From positions 1 to 6,950 of the forward strand of contig JAAOIF010000059.1 of assembly GCA_015163925.1 (NCBI GenBank): 6,950 nt of DNA. Direction: 5' to 3'. Shown here one piece after another: positions 6,898 through 6,950 of this stretch. The position numbers were made by a program, and so were the translations under genes. The notes under the pieces are model-generated. The model did no database searches. It was not told where the DNA came from and saw nothing but the letters and a program-made list of their open reading frames with translations. This DNA is from Candidatus Thioglobus sp. GTDB taxonomy: Bacteria; Pseudomonadota; Gammaproteobacteria; PS1; Pseudothioglobaceae. The first letter of the stretch is position 1; each line of letters begins with the position of its first letter.

Positions 6898-6950
6898 CCC
6901 TTGCCAGCAGCCACTCCAGCAGCTCAAAATACTGCCCGCTCATCAGCATT
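6898..6950 (-). pseudogene. pyrF: second pyrF fragment, exact copy of 5225-5277
   Basis: The last 53 bases are identical to 5225-5277 and in the same orientation. On the minus strand they encode the PyrF segment MLMSGQYFELLEWLLAR (residues 44-60 of the first copy). Downstream of R60 this copy continues as GGVVIVVQMR and stops at TAA 6835-6833, with none of the DLKFFD signature. This copy is therefore broken at a different point from the first. How much of its 5' part exists lies beyond the window. Confidence 0.85.

Noticed and set aside
6898..6950. Terminal repeat showing the window is a circular element
   Set aside because: The matching copy is internal (5225-5277), not at the start of the window, so simple circular closure does not explain it.

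Overview
The window looks like bacterial, most likely gammaproteobacterial, DNA of moderate to low G+C. The chorismate synthase and the arginyl-tRNA synthetase fragment are both of the enterobacterial/gammaproteobacterial type, and the tRNA gene encodes its own CCA. I cannot name a genus. Only two genes are clearly whole: a tRNA-Arg(CCU) gene at 5491-5567 and aroC at 5603-6700, which are co-oriented.

Everything else is a mosaic of gene pieces. From left to right: the last ~39 codons of gpsA (glycerol-3-phosphate dehydrogenase) run into the 3' third of a fadD-like acyl-CoA ligase (ends 746). Next is a 100-bp spacer with two tandem hairpin repeats. On the minus strand a 1229-codon frame (4536-847) starts as argS and, after residue ~349, changes in frame into about ten bacterial Ig-like (Big_2-type) domains. 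Upstream of argS lie a tiny coupled reading frame and the C-terminal nuclease half of a McrC-type restriction protein. That piece is abutted directly to the first ~77 codons of pyrF (orotidine 5'-phosphate decarboxylase). The tRNA and aroC follow in the other direction. Finally there is a 197-bp hairpin-rich spacer, and the last 53 bases are an exact second copy of part of pyrF.

The main observation is this pattern. At four sharp junctions (about 118-125, 3486-3490, 5172-5178 and 6897/6898) a conserved gene stops in mid-domain and unrelated sequence begins. Three of the broken genes (gpsA, argS, pyrF) are normally single-copy core genes, and pyrF is hit at two junctions. Either the contig is a chimeric assembly, or the source genome has undergone extensive rearrangement with partial gene duplication. 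The sequence alone cannot decide between these. The genes do not form one pathway: aroC (aromatic amino acids), pyrF (pyrimidines), gpsA/fadD (lipids) and argS (translation) are unrelated housekeeping functions, while the Ig-like array and McrC are accessory-type.
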